NCBI GenBank assembly: GCA_052289195.1
Contig: DAWAJD010000003.1
Span: 28,504 to 92,503, forward strand
Length of the DNA stretch: 64,000 nt
Direction: 5' to 3'
From: UBA4644 sp900555855
GTDB lineage: Bacteria; Bacillota; Clostridia; Oscillospirales; Butyricicoccaceae
The position numbers were made by a program, and so were the translations under genes. Position 1 is the first letter of the stretch. The number at the start of each line of letters is the position of its first letter. Under the pieces are notes generated by a model. It saw only the letters and a list, made by a program, of their open reading frames with translations. It was not told where the DNA came from and searched no databases. Of this stretch, positions 41,827 through 49,819 are shown piece by piece.

Positions 41827-42695
41827 TTGGCGTCCTCCTTCCAGTTCAGCATTACCGGCGTCAGGCAAAGGCAAAGATAGACCAGGGCGAAGCTCGCGGT
41901 CATGGGCGTCAGCGGGGCGCACTTCACCGTGGGATAATAACGAAAATACATTCCGCCGGCCATCCAGCCGGCGATCAGATCAAAGCCGCAGAAGCCCAGC
42001 CAGGCTAGCGCGGCCCGATCCCGGCTGTCCAGCCGATAGATGGAAAAGGCCGTCCGCCCCGGCAGGCCATAGCCCCGGGCACGCATGGAATCTGCCGTCT
42101 CGATGGCGTTTTCCAGGCTCCAGGTGACCGTGATGGAAAAGACCCGCAGGGCGTTTTTCATCCGGCGGAGCAGGCTGCCGTTTTGCGTGTCCCGGCCAAG
42201 GCAGGCCTGGGCCTCGCCCACAGTGTGCAGCTGCGCCCGGAACCGGGGGATGAACCGCAGGGCCATGGAAAGCACCAGCGAAAGCGCCGGGATGATCCGG
42301 CCGAAGAGATAGACGAATTTATCCGAGGTCATCACCATCTGATAGCTGGAAAACCACAGCACCACCGCCGCCAGCATGGCGGCCGCAGCCGCGCCGTAGA
42401 GGATGGATTCCAGCGTCAGCGGGTTGCCGCCGGGGAGATAGGTCAAAATGGTCGCGCCCTCATGATTGAAGGCCGGGTTCACCGCAGCGGCAAACAGCGC
42501 CATGGGCAGCAGCCCCGCCACAGCAAAGCGCACGGCCTTCCTCCCCCGCAGCGAAATATCATAGGCCAGTGCCCCGGTCAGGGAGATCAGAAGATAGGCC
42601 GGGTGCATCAGGCACATGGAAAAGAGCAGGACCATGGCATAATATAGAAAATTGACCGCCGGGTGATAGCCCGAAAAGGCGTCTTGCTTTCTCAT
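41799..42695 (-). CDS. ecfT: ECF transporter transmembrane subunit EcfT
   Basis: 298 residues with 5-6 helices and the Ala-Arg-Gly coupling motif in DSMRARGYG that grips the ATPases; a second motif lies near EAQACLGRD. It starts at the DUF4430 stop (4-bp overlap) and its 3' end overlaps the ATPase gene, so the three are one translational unit. Confidence 0.88.
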   Translation of the reverse strand: MRKQDAFSGYHPAVNFLYYAMVLLFSMCLMHPAYLLISLTGALAYDISLRGRKAVRFAVAGLLPMALFAAAVNPAFNHEGATILTYLPGGNPLTLESILYGAAAAAMLAAVVLWFSSYQMVMTSDKFVYLFGRIIPALSLVLSMALRFIPRFRAQLHTVGEAQACLGRDTQNGSLLRRMKNALRVFSITVTWSLENAIETADSMRARGYGLPGRTAFSIYRLDSRDRAALAWLGFCGFDLIAGWMAGGMYFRYYPTVKCAPLTPMTASFALVYLCLCLTPVMLNWKEDAKWSSLRSGT

Positions 42696-43225
42696 TCGTT
42701 TCCTTCTGCGGCATAACCGCCGCCCACATCATTGCCAAGCTCGCAGGTATAGACCCATTCCACCACATCGCCGTCCTGCAGCTGATAGCGGCTGCAGCCA
42801 TAGTTTGGGAACCAGCCGTTGACCCGATACATCCAGCCGGAGCGCTGGCCCGCGTCAAACTCATACAGGTTGGCGATGCCCTCGATATAAGCGGAATGAT
42901 AGAGGGGCGTGTCGGAATATTCCATATGGATCTTCTGCTGTCTGCAGGTCCGCTGGAGCACATCGAACACGCTCTCGCCCTCATAGAATATAACAGAAAC
43001 CGGCTCCAAAATCCAGCCATTTTCCGGGACCAGCTCGATTTTTTCCGGATCGCACAGCTCCAAATGGTCCAGAATGGAGGCGCAGGAGATGGAGATCGTG
43101 CAGGAGTATCCGCCGTCTGCCCCGGGGCGCTCCCCGCCCCGGAAAAGGGCCGCAGTCAGCGCCGCCAGCGCCAGCAGCACCAGCGCCGCGGCGATCAGCT
43201 TTCCCTTATGCTTCTTCCAGAACAT
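42692..43225 (-). CDS. Membrane-anchored DUF4430 protein heading the ECF operon
   Basis: 177 residues. One N-terminal membrane helix (~9-27, no lipobox), then a DUF4430 domain: YSCTISISCASILDH, ESVFDVLQRTC, YIEGIANLYEFDAGQRSGWMYRVNGWFPNYGC. This beta domain is the fold of the transcobalamin/intrinsic-factor C-terminal domain. It resembles the domain of the lipoprotein at 13378-14136 over its whole length. Being first in the ECF operon, it could deliver ligand to the S-component. GGAG precedes the ATG with ~10-nt spacing. Confidence 0.85.
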   Translation of the reverse strand: MFWKKHKGKLIAAALVLLALAALTAALFRGGERPGADGGYSCTISISCASILDHLELCDPEKIELVPENGWILEPVSVIFYEGESVFDVLQRTCRQQKIHMEYSDTPLYHSAYIEGIANLYEFDAGQRSGWMYRVNGWFPNYGCSRYQLQDGDVVEWVYTCELGNDVGGGYAAEGNE

Positions 43226-43432
43226 TTCTGATCAACTCCGTTTTTTCCTATTGTTCCACCGCCTGTGCCGGCCATGCAGGCCGCGTTTTGCAGAAAAAAG
43301 CCGCCATTTTTTACAAAATGGCGGACCTTTGTTCAAGCAGCTTTTCCGCTTTGGAACAGGCCTTGGCGCACAGCGCCGCCCCCGCTTTTAGACGCGTGGG
43401 GCTTCGGAGCGAACGCCGGCCCTCCTGTTTTC
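43226..43432 (-). ncRNA. Structured leader with terminator upstream of the DUF4430-ECF operon, class unknown
   Basis: A ~206-nt leader runs from the promoter to the start codon. AACAGG and CCTGTT can close a multi-branch structure with internal stems GCCCCACGC/GCGGGGGC and GGCGC/GCGCC. Then comes GTTCC...GAAC and a strong terminator (43324-43294). The layout is that of a ligand-sensing attenuator. No cobalamin B12 box or other class I know is visible, so it may be a new or highly derived riboswitch. Confidence 0.55.
43294..43324 (-). terminator. Leader terminator before the DUF4430-ECF operon
   Basis: Minus strand CCGCCATTTT / AAAATGGCGG with CTTTTTTC following. It lies inside the leader, 70 nt before the first gene. 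Confidence 0.9.
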
Positions 43433-43438
43433 GGAACG

Positions 43439-43467
43439 ATTATACAGGATTTTCCGGGAGATTGCAA
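43439..43467 (-). promoter_or_regulatory. DUF4430-ECF operon promoter
   Basis: Minus strand TTGCAA (43467-43462), 17 bp, TATAAT (43444-43439), the same hexamers and spacing as the ECF S-component promoter at 20465-20493. Confidence 0.8.
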
Positions 43468-43497
43468 GCGGTTTGCGGAAATAACGAGAGCGCAAAA

Positions 43498-43522
43498 GCC
43501 CCGAAGCCAAGGGCTTCGGGGC
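43498..43522 (-). terminator. Terminator of the SipW surface cluster
   Basis: Minus strand GCCCCGAAGCC / GGCTTCGGGGC with TTTTGCG following; it ends the nine-gene cluster. Confidence 0.85.
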
Positions 43523-43591
43523 GTGATGCTATCGTTATTCTAAAAATCACATACCGGTAATGTGATCAGCAAAGCTTACATTGAAAACGCT

Positions 43592-44989
43592 TTAGCCGGG
43601 GAGTTTTACAATGTAGTCTCTGCCCACGGTCTCCTTTGTCATTTCAGTGTCGGTCTTGCCCTCCCAGGTGTTGCTCTCAAAGTTAATCGTATAATTCATG
43701 TCTTTGGCTCCCAGTACCTCTCCTGCTCTTTTGGCACCATTCGTAACGGTGTTGCCCTTAATGGTCACCACCACTGCTCCATTCGCTGCCGCCGCAGTGA
43801 AGCGCATGGCACGGTCATAAGTGTCATCAATTGTATTGTTCTCAATAGAAACATTTCCGTGCATTTTGCCGATTTGGATGGCATTATAACCCACATTGGT
43901 AAAGGTGCAGTCGGTGATGCTCACTCCGTTGTTCTCCCCAATATAGACAGTGGGCATTTCTTTATCCACCGTGTCTTTAAAAGTGCATTTCTTAATGGTC
44001 AAATTAGACACATACGCACCGGCGCCAGCACTTTCGAGCAATGTCCCCGTAAATGTGCAATTCTCAACCGTGACACCGTTGTTCACACAATTGATGACCA
44101 GACCCTTATCCCCCGTAAAGCTGATATTCTGGAATGTCCAGCCGTTAACAGGCTTGCAGTCTTTTCCAAACCACAGGCCAATGGATGTACCTTCCATACC
44201 GACCAGCTTGATGTTCTTGACGCTGGTGTTCTTGAAATAGTGAATCATCTCAATCGTGCCAAAATCACCGGCCGCCAAATAAATGGTTTCGTCATCCGTT
44301 GCACTATTCAGTGCCGAGAGGAACTCTGCCTGATTGGTGACCTGCGGATTTTGTGCATCAGCATCATATCGATTGCTGAAACTATCATGCTCGACCGTAT
44401 CCTGTGTGGCAAATACTGTGATGGTTACTCCATTGAGCAGCAATCCCTGGTATTCGTTTCCAGCTGTGGTTTTCATCTTACCTTGCAGCTTATAGATACC
44501 GCTTACAGCATCTACTCCGTTCAAATTGCCTGTAAAGTTATCCAACGGAACGGACGCACCGCGCTCATCAACAATAGAGAATTCGATCACATCCAGCAGC
44601 TCGTGACCGTGTATTTCTTTCTCAACGGTGTGACTCTTGTTGATCTGCACCTTCCATTTCAGCGCCAGATTGCCCTTGCTCTGAATACGGAAGCCTTCAG
44701 TCTGATAGACACAGCCCGGTTCCCAAAGGATACTTTCATTTTCCGCGCCTTGCGCTTTAACGAAATTCAATTTGCTGCCCTCTCCGGTCAGGCTGGGATA
44801 CTTTCCCGTAGCATCATCCTTATCTGCCGCTACGATATCCACTTTTAAGGTACCCGCCTGGATCTTATTGACCCCCGTGGTCGCCGTATCCGTGAACCAC
44901 GCGAAGGTGGAGCCGGCCAGCATTGCGAAGCAGATGAGCAGAGAGGTAAAACTCATGAGCAATGCGCTTTTTTTGCTTTTCAGTTTCAT
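43592..44989 (-). CDS. SipW-dependent TasA-like protein with beta-helix C-terminus
   Basis: 465 residues. Signal region with the SipW-type motif FAMLAGSTFAWFTDTATTG, where cleavage is expected near the TFA/WF boundary. Residues ~45-210 are a TasA-like beta-sandwich (LKVDIV, LALKWKVQI, AGNEYQGLLLNGVTITV). Residues ~220-450 are a right-handed beta-helix of repeats such as NGVTVENCTFTG and NGVSITDCTFTN. No membrane anchor or sortase motif is present. It is the last gene of the cluster. Its base composition is more AT-rich than that of neighbouring housekeeping genes. Confidence 0.8.
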   Translation of the reverse strand: MKLKSKKSALLMSFTSLLICFAMLAGSTFAWFTDTATTGVNKIQAGTLKVDIVAADKDDATGKYPSLTGEGSKLNFVKAQGAENESILWEPGCVYQTEGFRIQSKGNLALKWKVQINKSHTVEKEIHGHELLDVIEFSIVDERGASVPLDNFTGNLNGVDAVSGIYKLQGKMKTTAGNEYQGLLLNGVTITVFATQDTVEHDSFSNRYDADAQNPQVTNQAEFLSALNSATDDETIYLAAGDFGTIEMIHYFKNTSVKNIKLVGMEGTSIGLWFGKDCKPVNGWTFQNISFTGDKGLVINCVNNGVTVENCTFTGTLLESAGAGAYVSNLTIKKCTFKDTVDKEMPTVYIGENNGVSITDCTFTNVGYNAIQIGKMHGNVSIENNTIDDTYDRAMRFTAAAANGAVVVTIKGNTVTNGAKRAGEVLGAKDMNYTINFESNTWEGKTDTEMTKETVGRDYIVKLPG

Positions 44990-45077
44990 AGTTTTCGCTC
45001 CTTTTTATTTTTTTATGTAATCGGCAAGCGCCGGTCACAACAGAACGGTTTTCTGCGCTCGTTCCGTGGGAGCGCAG

Positions 45078-45095
45078 AAAAGGCCATGGCCTTTT
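45078..45095. repeat. 18-bp perfect palindrome between surface-protein genes
   Basis: AAAAGGCCATGGCCTTTT, beside another inverted repeat (TTCTGCGCTC ... GAGCGCAGAA, 45052-45080). Together they may form a processing or attenuation hairpin between 45120 and 44989. Confidence 0.6.
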
Positions 45096-45119
45096 GATAG
45101 AAAGCGTTGTTATTTTGCG

Positions 45120-45752
45120 TTACGGCGTGGGCTTTTGCTTTGCTTCGTTGAAGGCATCCTCCAGATCCGCATCCGGGATGCCCTCATCCTGCACGGCAAT
45201 CACCTTGACCACCAGACCCTCAACAGCCATGCCCTGATATTCGTTGCCGGCTTCCTTCTTCATGTGGATATAGATCCGCACCGGGCCATCCATTCTGCCT
45301 GCAGCAAGCGTTCGGGTCTCAGAATCTAACGAAAAGGAGGGCGCGGGGCTGCCATTGCCCATGGTAGCGGTGATGGTCATGGAATCCAGCAGCTCCTTCT
45401 GTCCCGTCGCGCCGGTGGTATCCAGCTTCAGTCGGTATTTCAACGCCACATCGCCGCTGTTTTTGATATAAAATTCCTTTAGCTGGAAGGTGGCGCCCGG
45501 CTCAAAGAGATATGCACCGGCCTGATATTCTCCGCCGTCCGGCTTGACAAACTGGAGCGTTGTAGCGCCAACGATCTGGCCATCGTTCTCCTCCACGATG
45601 TCCACATCCAGATTACCAAAGGTATAGGTGTTGATGACGACTTCGGTATCCTGGAACCAAGCCATGGTGCTGCCCAGCATCAGCATGACCGTGATGATCG
45701 TCAGCAGCGCTCCGCCAAAAAGCGCGCTCTTGATCTTACGACTTGCCCGCAA
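45120..45752 (-). CDS. SipW-dependent TasA-like protein
   Basis: 210 residues. SipW-type signal LMLGSTMAWFQDTEVV, then the TasA/CalY-like sandwich: YTFGNLDVDIVEEN, LFEPGATFQLKEFYIKN, VALKYRLKLD, and AGNEYQGMAVEGLVVKVIAVQ. It would be cut by SipW and could polymerise as fibre subunits do. Short charged C-terminus, no anchor. It lies between the SLH protein and the beta-helix protein. Confidence 0.82.
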   Translation of the reverse strand: MRASRKIKSALFGGALLTIITVMLMLGSTMAWFQDTEVVINTYTFGNLDVDIVEENDGQIVGATTLQFVKPDGGEYQAGAYLFEPGATFQLKEFYIKNSGDVALKYRLKLDTTGATGQKELLDSMTITATMGNGSPAPSFSLDSETRTLAAGRMDGPVRIYIHMKKEAGNEYQGMAVEGLVVKVIAVQDEGIPDADLEDAFNEAKQKPTP

Positions 45753-45773
45753 TTTGCATCCTCACCTTTCCTT

Positions 45774-47195
45774 TTATCTTTCCTGCCGCGCCAGTCGGTC
45801 CGAGCGGTAGATATTGGAAGCCGCGGAATCCGGCCGTTCCAGCTTTTCCCATTCGATGTTGGGCGTCAGCTGCGTCCAGTATTCGGGATCCACATAGAGC
45901 CGCGGCGTTCCCTTGCGCTCATACATATGGTAGTTTGTGGCCTCCTGCACATCCAGATAGAACCACCGGCTCTTGTCCATGTTGTCCGGCCACTGGACCA
46001 TGCCCTCCAGCAGAGAATCCTCCTCCGGATAGCGGTTCAGCAGACGGTTGCAGATGGCCATGACCTCGGCGCGGGTGATGGGGTTCTCCGGGCCGAAGGT
46101 GCCGTCGGGATAGCCATTGATGATGCCAAGGCTGACGGCGTTGTCGATATAAGGCTCCGCCCAGTGTCCGTGGACATCGGGGAAGTCATTTTTCACTACG
46201 GTTTTCGCCGTCAGGATCCGGGAGACGATGGTCACAAACTCGGCGCGGGTAATGGGCCGGTCCGGCTCAAACACATTGCCGGGACAGCCCTCCACGATGC
46301 CCGCCCGGGTCATGGTGGAGATGGCGTTGTTATACCACATGGTCAGCGCCACATCGTAATAGGGGTTGGACATGGTCCAATAGCGCTCGCGGCTGGCGTC
46401 GGTCATCAGGCGGAAGAAGATGGTGGTGGCTTCCGCCCGGGTGATGGTGTCTTCCGGATGGACCAGACCGTCGTCCCGGCCAATGACATAGTTGATATGT
46501 TCGGAGACCAGCTCCAGATTCCAGATGCCGCGATCGTCATCGTCGCCGCCGGGGGTGGGGCCGACGGGATCCGGCATATAGGGGATGATCTCCGCGATGA
46601 AGACCCAATCCACCGTGGCGGTCTTGCCGGCATATTCATTTCCGGCGGTGAGCTCCAGGGCGAAGGTCACATCGATCTCCCGCTCCCGGGAGCTGCCGGT
46701 ATAAGCGCCAAGATAGACCATATTGGTATCGCTGCTGGTAATAGCAGGGTCCTTGCGGCCGCGAATAAAGTCCTTGGCAAGCTCCAGAATGTTGCGCTTT
46801 GCGCCGCCGATCTCGCCGAAGCGGGCGGTCAGCTTGACCTCGTCGCCGCTTTCATTGATCAGCTTATCATAATCATCGTTGGGGTTTTCCGAGCGGAGAT
46901 ACATTTTGACCACATCCCGGCCGGCATTGATGACCTTGACGCGGATGGTCTGGTCAAAGCTGTCGCCGGGCATGGCGTTTTTGATGGTGGGGAACAGATC
47001 GGGGTATTGCTCGGCTGTGCCGTCGCCGTCTTCGTCGCCATAGGTATACTGAATGCAGTTTTGGAAGGTGAAGGTCTTGGCCTTGGCGTCAAAAACAACG
47101 GTAGGGACGGGATCTGCCGCCCAGGTGACGGCGGCAATCCCCAGCGCCAGAATACAAACCAGCGCGGCCACAATGGCGATTTTTTTCTTTGTCAT
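45774..47195 (-). CDS. Surface protein with TasA-like N-terminus and three SLH repeats
   Basis: 473 residues. Signal peptide (~1-26, ends TWAAD) without the SipW AWF motif. A TasA-like beta domain (~30-205) ends AGNEYAGKTATVDWVFIAE. After a GDDDD linker come three S-layer-homology repeats (~230-400: VIGRDDGLVHPEDTITRAEA, PGNVFEPDRPITRAEF, PDGTFGPENPITRAE), which bind pyruvylated wall polymer. It may be the wall anchor for the fibres. Coupled to the upstream gene by a 4-bp overlap. Confidence 0.85.
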   Translation of the reverse strand: MTKKKIAIVAALVCILALGIAAVTWAADPVPTVVFDAKAKTFTFQNCIQYTYGDEDGDGTAEQYPDLFPTIKNAMPGDSFDQTIRVKVINAGRDVVKMYLRSENPNDDYDKLINESGDEVKLTARFGEIGGAKRNILELAKDFIRGRKDPAITSSDTNMVYLGAYTGSSREREIDVTFALELTAGNEYAGKTATVDWVFIAEIIPYMPDPVGPTPGGDDDDRGIWNLELVSEHINYVIGRDDGLVHPEDTITRAEATTIFFRLMTDASRERYWTMSNPYYDVALTMWYNNAISTMTRAGIVEGCPGNVFEPDRPITRAEFVTIVSRILTAKTVVKNDFPDVHGHWAEPYIDNAVSLGIINGYPDGTFGPENPITRAEVMAICNRLLNRYPEEDSLLEGMVQWPDNMDKSRWFYLDVQEATNYHMYERKGTPRLYVDPEYWTQLTPNIEWEKLERPDSAASNIYRSDRLARQER

Positions 47196-47776
47196 ACGGT
47201 GCCCTCCGCTTCCGCAGGCCAGCTATCGGGAGACATGGTCTCGTTGTTCTTATACTGCGTCGCCTCGGCGGTGATCACCATTTTGGCTTGGCTGCCGGCA
47301 TAAGCGTTGCCGATGCCGGGGGCAAAAAGGACCTGATCGAACATCGCCGCCGTATTGCCGCTTTCCAGCGGCTCCCGGTAATAATAATAGCCGTTTTTAT
47401 ATTCCCAAAGGGCTTCGTCGATATTGGGGACGATGAGCCGGGCGGGGTCGGAGCCGTCGCTGGGGGCGGGATTGACGGTGATCTCCACCTTGACGCGCAG
47501 CCAGCACTTTTCCGCTTCGTTTTTGATGGTGACGATCTTGGACGCGGCCTGGCCGGGCACCACGGCGGAAAAGTCGATGCCGCTGCCGTCTGCACGGATG
47601 ACACCGTTGACCGCTTCTGTCTTCTCATTGATGCTGATCTTCACCTCGCCGGTGGTGATCACATTGCGCGTGCGGCCTTCCACGGTGGTGTTGGCCACGG
47701 TGGCAGACACCACGGCAAAGATCAGCAGGAGGGCGAGCAGCAGCAGGAGCGCCTTTTTGATTTTCACTGTGTTCAC
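47192..47776 (-). CDS. Exported TasA-like/alternate-signal protein
   Basis: 194 residues. Hydrophobic signal at ~8-26 with an atypical end (FAVVSATVANTTV) in place of AWF. The beta domain follows: VITTGEVKISI, VPGQAASKIVTIKNEAEKCWLRVKVEI, MVITAEATQY. This is the TasA-type pattern with conserved NEAEKCWLRVK. AGGAG lies upstream. It is followed directly by the SLH protein. Confidence 0.72.
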   Translation of the reverse strand: MNTVKIKKALLLLLALLLIFAVVSATVANTTVEGRTRNVITTGEVKISINEKTEAVNGVIRADGSGIDFSAVVPGQAASKIVTIKNEAEKCWLRVKVEITVNPAPSDGSDPARLIVPNIDEALWEYKNGYYYYREPLESGNTAAMFDQVLFAPGIGNAYAGSQAKMVITAEATQYKNNETMSPDSWPAEAEGTV

Positions 47777-47834
47777 TCCTTTTTATTTGGTAGCAGAGCA
47801 CGCATCGCCGCCCCGAAGCTCAGGGCGGTCATGC

Positions 47835-47861
47835 GTACCCTGCCCCGAAGGGCAGGGATAC
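47835..47861 (-). repeat. Stable stem-loop between two surface-protein genes
   Basis: CCCTGCCC / GGGCAGGG with a UUCG-type loop on the minus strand, just after the stop at 47874. A neighbouring hairpin (GACCGCCC ... GGGCGGC) precedes the next gene. Likely sets relative expression of the two genes. Confidence 0.6.
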
Positions 47862-47873
47862 GGAAAAATCAGA

Positions 47874-49250
47874 TTAGTTTCCTTTCTGAAGCGTAATCGT
47901 CTGAACGCTTCCAGTCCACTTGCTGATCGTTTTAAGCTCAGTCATCTCGGGCCACATAACGCTCAGCTTATCAGTCACGCCATTAACAACATCGCCTTCA
48001 GCCCAATCGCTAAAGCTATTGTTTCCTAAGGTAAGCGTAGAACCATCTTCAATGAAATAAATACCAACGCAAGAATCATTCACTTTATCCAGATTCTTAA
48101 AGGTATTACCGGTAATCGTAATGTCCATAATGACATGATCTCCGGCATCAGGCTGAACATGGATATAACGAGTTGCCTGATCATCGGTTTTGTTGTAATA
48201 ATCATCTGCCGCCGCCTTCACCGCGCTTGCAATAAAGGTGCTGTTTGTAATCATCAGTTTTTCGATATCTTTAGAGGTTACCTGAACCACTTCCCACTGC
48301 GGATTCTCAAATGTACAACCATCGATTACAAATTCTTTGCAACCGTTCCGAAGATAGAAGCAGGATGCATTGCTATTCTTATTGCTGGGTTCGCGATAGG
48401 TTAAATCTTTCACTGTAACCTTTTCAGCATTTACGGTAATTGTCTTCTGGCTGATAACAGCATTTCCCTGTCCATCCAGCGTGATATCCTTTGCAATAGT
48501 CATGTCACTGGCCAGCTCCAGATCCTTCTCCAGCGTAACCGTAGCACCGGCAGGAGCCTCAGTAATGGCCTGCTCCAGAGAATCATAGCTGAGGGTCTTG
48601 CCGTTGATAACTACGCTCGCAGTAGGAAGCTTATCCGCGAACGCCTTAGCAAAGGCCTCCTGTGCGTTATCAAAGCCCTCTTTCTGGATACCATAGGCAT
48701 TCACAACCACATTAAAGGTCGGCAGGTTTTTAACATCGTCCTGCGTCAGAGCGGGGTTGATCTTGACCTCAGTAAAGGGCGTGACAGAGTTTTCTGCTAT
48801 AACAGCAGCGTTGGCATAGAAATAATAGACGGTGTTTTCGCCGACGACCTTCTTCACCATTGCAAAATCAGTTTCATTGGCGGTTCTGTTAAAGAAATCC
48901 GGATGATCATAAATGGTGGGAACCGTTACAGTGACAACCACCCAAGCAGGGCCTTCTACGACTTTGACCGTGGGAACCTTGGAATAGACCAGGCCGGGAA
49001 GGACTGTGTCATAAGTAAAGCCGCCATCCTTTTCAGTGCCCGCGTGAATTTTATTCTGCTCATCTTTTTCAGACTTCTCGGTGAGTTCAATATCCACGCC
49101 GCCGAAGGTGAAGGTGTTGGATTTGCTGTCGGTATCCGTAAAATAGGCCATGGTTGCGCCGATGACGGCGACAGCCAGAATACAGACCGCAAGCGCGATT
49201 GCTGTGACTTTCTTTTTCATCGTCTCTTTCGCCTTACTTTTTATTTTCAC
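47874..49250 (-). CDS. SipW-dependent protein with beta-helix C-terminus
   Basis: 458 residues if started at GTG 49250 (GGAGG 6 bp upstream, overlapping the sipW stop); ATG 49220 (MKKKVTAIALAV) is the alternative with a poorer site. Signal region AVAVIGATMAYFTDTDSKSN is the SipW class. A short TasA-like domain (~45-195) leads to a beta-helix (~215-440) with repeats such as VTLEKDLELASDMTIAKDITL and IDGCTFENPQWEVVQV. No anchor is visible. Noticeably AT-rich. It follows sipW directly, so it is a cognate substrate. Confidence 0.82.
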   Translation of the reverse strand: MKIKSKAKETMKKKVTAIALAVCILAVAVIGATMAYFTDTDSKSNTFTFGGVDIELTEKSEKDEQNKIHAGTEKDGGFTYDTVLPGLVYSKVPTVKVVEGPAWVVVTVTVPTIYDHPDFFNRTANETDFAMVKKVVGENTVYYFYANAAVIAENSVTPFTEVKINPALTQDDVKNLPTFNVVVNAYGIQKEGFDNAQEAFAKAFADKLPTASVVINGKTLSYDSLEQAITEAPAGATVTLEKDLELASDMTIAKDITLDGQGNAVISQKTITVNAEKVTVKDLTYREPSNKNSNASCFYLRNGCKEFVIDGCTFENPQWEVVQVTSKDIEKLMITNSTFIASAVKAAADDYYNKTDDQATRYIHVQPDAGDHVIMDITITGNTFKNLDKVNDSCVGIYFIEDGSTLTLGNNSFSDWAEGDVVNGVTDKLSVMWPEMTELKTISKWTGSVQTITLQKGN

Positions 49251-49818
49251 CGGAATCCTCCGGCGGGAAGGCTTCGTCCGAAGCCTGGGAAACAGAGTTT
49301 TCTTTGCCTGCCGTCTCTGCCTTTTTCTCGCCGGAGGGCCAGAAGGCCAGCAGGACGATCAGCGCCGCAATGGCGATGGCCACATAGGTTCCGGGCGGAT
49401 GCTGGATATAATTGGCCGCGAAGCCCAGCAGCGGGATGGAAAACACGGGCTTTCCGATGAGGTTATTTTCGTGGACCAGCGTTGCGTCTTCCACATTATT
49501 GGCGTCGCCCTTGGTGCGGAAGCGCAGGACGGAGGGGTCTTCCTCGTCGGGCAGGACCTCCACGCAGCGGTGGGTCACCACCTGCTTTTCCGCGATGAGG
49601 TAAGTAATGGGGTCGCCGGCCTTGACCTCAGAAGGGTCGGCCTTTTTGACAAACACAAGCGAACCCACATGGTAGGTCGGCTCCATGGAGCCGGAAAGCA
49701 CCGTATAGGCGTGCATCCCGGCAAGGCGCGTCCCCGCCAGCAGCAGCGCCACCAGTACGATGGCCGCCACCAGCACGGTGGACATGATATCCCAGATTTT
49801 TTTGACGGTTTTTTTCAT
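49234..49818 (-). CDS. sipW: SipW-type signal peptidase I
   Basis: 194 residues. Membrane helix (~12-30), catalytic Ser44 in VLSGSMEPTY, then VGSLVFVKK, AGDPITY and VTHR with His83 in place of the Lys of ordinary bacterial signal peptidases. This Ser-His arrangement defines the archaeal/ER-like SipW class that matures TasA-like proteins. A second C-terminal helix (~140-160) leads to a charged tail. It sits between substrates in one operon; the start is ATG at 49818. Confidence 0.93.
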   Translation of the reverse strand: MKKTVKKIWDIMSTVLVAAIVLVALLLAGTRLAGMHAYTVLSGSMEPTYHVGSLVFVKKADPSEVKAGDPITYLIAEKQVVTHRCVEVLPDEEDPSVLRFRTKGDANNVEDATLVHENNLIGKPVFSIPLLGFAANYIQHPPGTYVAIAIAALIVLLAFWPSGEKKAETAGKENSVSQASDEAFPPEDSGENKK

Positions 49819-49819
49819 A

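Noticed and set aside
43226..43432. Cobalamin riboswitch upstream of the DUF4430-ECF operon
   Set aside because: No B12 box or the conserved GCCACTG-type segment, and the leader is too short for the standard class.
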